A stretch of DNA of 9,279 nucleotides. Origin: an uncultured Lachnospiraceae bacterium. GTDB lineage: Bacteria > Bacillota > Clostridia > Lachnospirales > Lachnospiraceae. Position 1 is the first letter of the stretch; each line of letters opens with the position of its first letter. This document shows positions 7,342 through 9,279 of the stretch, piece after piece. The translations under genes and the position numbers were made by a program. The notes under the pieces were generated by a model that worked only from the letters and a program-made list of their open reading frames with translations, was not told where the DNA came from and ran no database searches. The DNA lies in contig CAJTLD010000023.1 in assembly GCA_910577065.1 (NCBI GenBank), forward strand, positions 1 to 9,279. The letters are read 5' to 3'.

Positions 7342-8335
7342 TCCGTTCTTTTCTCATATTTATGTAGAAAAAGCGGTTATGGATCATCCGCGCGTAAAGC
7401 GGATTTTAAAGCGTTTTATGGATGCGGAAATAATTGAAATAACGCATTATAAGGATGTTTTTTGCCGTAAGGGACAGGATGCGGTACGCCAGGGATGTTC
7501 GCGGAAGCTGATTTTGGCAAAGAAGCAGGGAACTTTGATTTATCCGGGCGCGCCTGTCTGTCAGGATTTTGGGAATGCGAATTTTTATTATACGTCATGT
7601 ATCATGAACTGTATTTACGGGTGCGAATACTGTTATCTCAAAGGGATGTATCCGTCTGGAAATGTGGTTTTATTTGTAAATATTGAAGATTTTTTTGAGG
7701 AAACCGAAAGGATGCTTGCCAGGCATCCCGTTTATCTTTGCGTGTCGTACGATACGGACTTGCTGGCGCTTGAACCCGTCGCCGGGTATGCGTCGGAGTG
7801 GGTGCGTTTTGCGGAAGGTAAGCGGGATTTTTATATGGAAATACGGACAAAATCGGCAGATAGAGCCTATTTTAAACAGATCAGCCCCGGTTTTGGCGTG
7901 ATTTTTGCGTTTACCGTATCGCCGCAGGCGGTGATAGACGCGTATGAGCATGGGACGCCGTCTTTGGCGCAGCGGATTGCCTGTGTAAAAGAAGCGGCGC
8001 AAAGGGGATGTTCCATTCGCCTGTGCTTTGATCCGATGATTTATGTGCCGGGATGGGAAGCGCAGTATGGTGAAATGGTAACGCAGATTTTTGACCAGAT
8101 TCCTGCAGGGCTCGTCAAAGACGCCAGCATCGGTTCATTTCGCGTGCCGCAGGATTATTTAAAAAAGATGCGACGGCAGGAGCCAAAATCTGCCGTGGCG
8201 CAGTTTCCGTACCAGAATATCGGCGGCGTATATCAGTATCCGAAGGAACTTTCGGATAAAATGGAAGGGTTTTTGGCCGGAAGGCTGACGGAGTATCTTT
8301 CCGGCGAAAAGCTGTTTTTTTGGAAGGGGGAGTAA
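7313..8335 (+). CDS. SPL-family radical SAM protein (spore photoproduct lyase-like), TTG start
   Basis: The 340-residue protein carries the radical SAM motif Cys100-X3-Cys104-X2-Cys107 followed by YCYLK, as in spore photoproduct lyase (SPL), so it should bind a [4Fe-4S] cluster and SAM. I chose the TTG at 7313, preceded by AGAGGGG (7296-7302), because the N-terminal NPFFSHIYVEK...HPRVKRIL resembles the start of B. subtilis SplB; the first in-frame ATG (7379) would cut this off. FVNIEDFFEET and the later GTPSLAQRIACVKEAAQRG and IYVPGWEAQY also match SPL. By my remembered alignment, however, the SPL hydrogen-donor Cys141 is replaced by Tyr146 (in CVSYDTDLLA), with Cys143 three residues earlier. 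It therefore may not repair spore photoproduct. The substrate is unknown. It overlaps the nucleosidase gene and lies 3 bp before the SDR gene. Confidence 0.85.
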   Translation: MKSFRHDYYNPFFSHIYVEKAVMDHPRVKRILKRFMDAEIIEITHYKDVFCRKGQDAVRQGCSRKLILAKKQGTLIYPGAPVCQDFGNANFYYTSCIMNCIYGCEYCYLKGMYPSGNVVLFVNIEDFFEETERMLARHPVYLCVSYDTDLLALEPVAGYASEWVRFAEGKRDFYMEIRTKSADRAYFKQISPGFGVIFAFTVSPQAVIDAYEHGTPSLAQRIACVKEAAQRGCSIRLCFDPMIYVPGWEAQYGEMVTQIFDQIPAGLVKDASIGSFRVPQDYLKKMRRQEPKSAVAQFPYQNIGGVYQYPKELSDKMEGFLAGRLTEYLSGEKLFFWKGE

Positions 8336-8338
8336 AAG

Positions 8339-9052
8339 ATGGATACGGCAATTGTAACGGGGGCGTCTAGTGGTATCGGGCTTTCGGTAAGCCGGACGCT
8401 TTGTACGCTTGGCTATGAGGTCTATGGTTTTGGGCGGGAGTTCGGCACGGATGTATTCCTTACGTCCGGGCTGACAGAGCGGGCCTTTCATCCGGTTGCC
8501 TGCGACGTAACGGATACCCAAAAGCTTTTGCAGGCCGTAAAGCAGATTTCTGCGGATCAGAGAGTCCGAGTATTGGTAAACAATGCCGGCACGGCGTATT
8601 ACGGCCTGCATGAGGAATTAAACCCCAAAAAAATACAGCAGATGGTCAGGACAAATCTGGAAGCGCCGATGATTTTGACGCAGCAGCTTTTGCGCCAGCT
8701 TAAAAAAAACGCCGGGTATATTATCAATATTGCTTCTGTGACGGCGTCTGCTGCAAATCCGCACGGGTGCGCGTACGGGGCTACGAAAGCGGGACTTTCA
8801 AATTTTACGCACAGCCTGTTTGAAGAGGCCAGGAAATACGGGGTAAAGGCAGTTGCCATTTATCCGGATATGACCAAGACCAATCTGTACCGGAATGCGG
8901 ATTTTCTGGAAGGGGAGGAGGAGGAAGCGTATCTTTTGCCGGAGGAAGCGGCGCAGGCGGTGGAGTTTGTGTTAAGCATGCGGGAAGGGGCGGTAGTGAC
9001 GGATATTACATTAAGGCCGCAGCTGCACCGGATTCGGAGAAAGAAATCGTAA
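8339..9052 (+). CDS. Short-chain dehydrogenase/reductase (classical SDR)
   Basis: This 237-residue cytoplasmic NAD(P)-dependent oxidoreductase has all the classical SDR marks. They are the nucleotide-binding TGASSGIG (7-14), Asp56 in ACDVTD for the adenine ring, NNAG (81-84), Asn106 in RTNLEAP, catalytic Ser133 in INIASVTA, and Tyr146/Lys150 in YGATK. YPDMTKTNLY (175-184) is the usual substrate-loop region. The C-terminus is basic (RIRRKKS). Cofactor preference and substrate cannot be read from the sequence. The ATG is 3 bp after the radical SAM stop codon, and GGGGGAG (8326-8332) inside the end of that gene is its ribosome binding site, so the two are likely co-translated. It is the last gene of the operon. 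Confidence 0.92.
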   Translation: MDTAIVTGASSGIGLSVSRTLCTLGYEVYGFGREFGTDVFLTSGLTERAFHPVACDVTDTQKLLQAVKQISADQRVRVLVNNAGTAYYGLHEELNPKKIQQMVRTNLEAPMILTQQLLRQLKKNAGYIINIASVTASAANPHGCAYGATKAGLSNFTHSLFEEARKYGVKAVAIYPDMTKTNLYRNADFLEGEEEEAYLLPEEAAQAVEFVLSMREGAVVTDITLRPQLHRIRRKKS

Positions 9053-9080
9053 CAGTGAAGCCGGAATGCGGAACTGTTAC
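9049..9080 (+). other. Dyad at the end of the operon, not a classical terminator
   Basis: GTAACAGT (9049-9056, overlapping the SDR stop codon) and ACTGTTAC (9073-9080) form a perfect 8-bp inverted repeat, with an inner CCG/CGG pair (9061-9063, 9069-9071). The downstream sequence is A-rich and not a T tract, so it does not look like an intrinsic terminator for the operon. GTAACAG occurs a third time at 9123-9129, so ACTGTTAC could pair with either copy. Confidence 0.5.
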
Positions 9081-9109
9081 AAGAAATAATACAAATTGCA
9101 CAAAAAAAC

Positions 9110-9138
9110 TTGCTTTTTTCTAGTAACAGCCATATAAT
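9110..9138 (+). promoter_or_regulatory. Promoter of the downstream signal-peptide gene
   Basis: TTGCTT (9110-9115) and a perfect TATAAT (9133-9138) are 17 bp apart. The predicted start near 9145 gives a leader of about 84 nt. The leader contains an 8-bp hairpin (9152-9159 with 9173-9180, one G-T pair, 13-nt loop). The GTAACAG element at 9123-9129 lies in the spacer and might be an operator half. Confidence 0.7.
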
Positions 9139-9228
9139 TTGTTATGTAATGTGATTGTCAGAGTATGAAACAGGCAATCAGAATGCACAAATAGAACTAT
9201 GGTATTTCTGGAAGGAGAGAAGCATTTT

Positions 9229-9279
9229 ATGAAAAAATGGAAATTATGGACAGCGCTTTTATTATCTGCGTCAATGGTT
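9229..9279 (+). CDS. Start of an exported protein gene, cut by window edge
   Basis: Only 17 codons are visible. They encode MKKWKLWTALLLSASMV, a positively charged start followed by a hydrophobic stretch, as in a signal peptide or lipoprotein leader. AAGGAG (9212-9217) lies 11 nt upstream and a good promoter is at 9110-9138, so this is very probably a real, separately transcribed gene. Its function cannot be judged from this fragment. Confidence 0.75.
   Translation, partial: MKKWKLWTALLLSASMV

Noticed and set aside
8159..8611. Minus-strand 150-codon open frame across the radical SAM/SDR junction
   Set aside because: Both plus-strand genes here show clear family motifs, while this frame has none and is basic-residue-rich.
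9049..9120. Rho-independent terminator after the SDR gene
   Set aside because: The hairpin is followed by an A-rich stretch rather than a T tract. The later TTTTTTT run (9114-9119 region) follows only a weak A/T stem and overlaps the promoter -35.
9165..9194. Nine-residue leader peptide (MKQAIRMHK) before the last gene
   Set aside because: There is no Shine-Dalgarno sequence and no codon run suggesting attenuation; likely chance.

Overview
The window looks like a chromosomal piece of a Gram-positive, low-to-medium GC Firmicute, most likely a clostridial gut-type bacterium (Lachnospiraceae-like). The reasons are strong AGGAGG ribosome binding sites, near-consensus vegetative promoters, a secreted LRR_5/BspA-type protein followed by clostridial-style Ig-like repeats, and an iscS-iscU pair without the proteobacterial hscBA-fdx genes. 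The family placement is inference; no rRNA or other taxonomic marker is present.

Left part (1-3815, minus strand): one very large secreted protein, cut by the window edge only at its extreme C-terminus. It has a signal peptide, a duplicated N-terminal module, about 17 leucine-rich repeats, seven Ig-like repeats of 71-73 residues, a proline/aspartate linker and a short second LRR block. Between it and the next gene (3816-4018) lie two divergent promoters. The rightward one is a perfect TTGACA-17-TATAAT, followed immediately by an imperfect palindrome that looks like an operator for an Rrf2-family regulator (IscR/CymR type).

Middle and right part (4019-9052, plus strand): six genes in a row with gaps of at most 48 bp, no recognisable terminator between them, and one overlap. 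They are iscS (cysteine desulfurase), iscU (Fe-S scaffold), cutC, a nucleosidase of the MTA/SAH-nucleosidase/PNP superfamily, an SPL-family radical SAM protein starting at TTG, and a short-chain dehydrogenase. IscS and IscU would build Fe-S clusters. The radical SAM protein needs one, and the nucleosidase could remove adenosyl by-products of SAM use. The last three genes are packed as if translationally coupled and form the most interesting unit: the radical SAM protein resembles spore photoproduct lyase but appears to have Tyr where that enzyme has its essential H-donor Cys.

Right edge (9053-9279): a dyad overlapping the end of the SDR gene, a good promoter (TTGCTT-17-TATAAT), a leader with a small hairpin, and the first 17 codons of another gene beginning with a signal-peptide-like sequence. 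No tRNA, rRNA, CRISPR array, insertion sequence or phage gene was seen.
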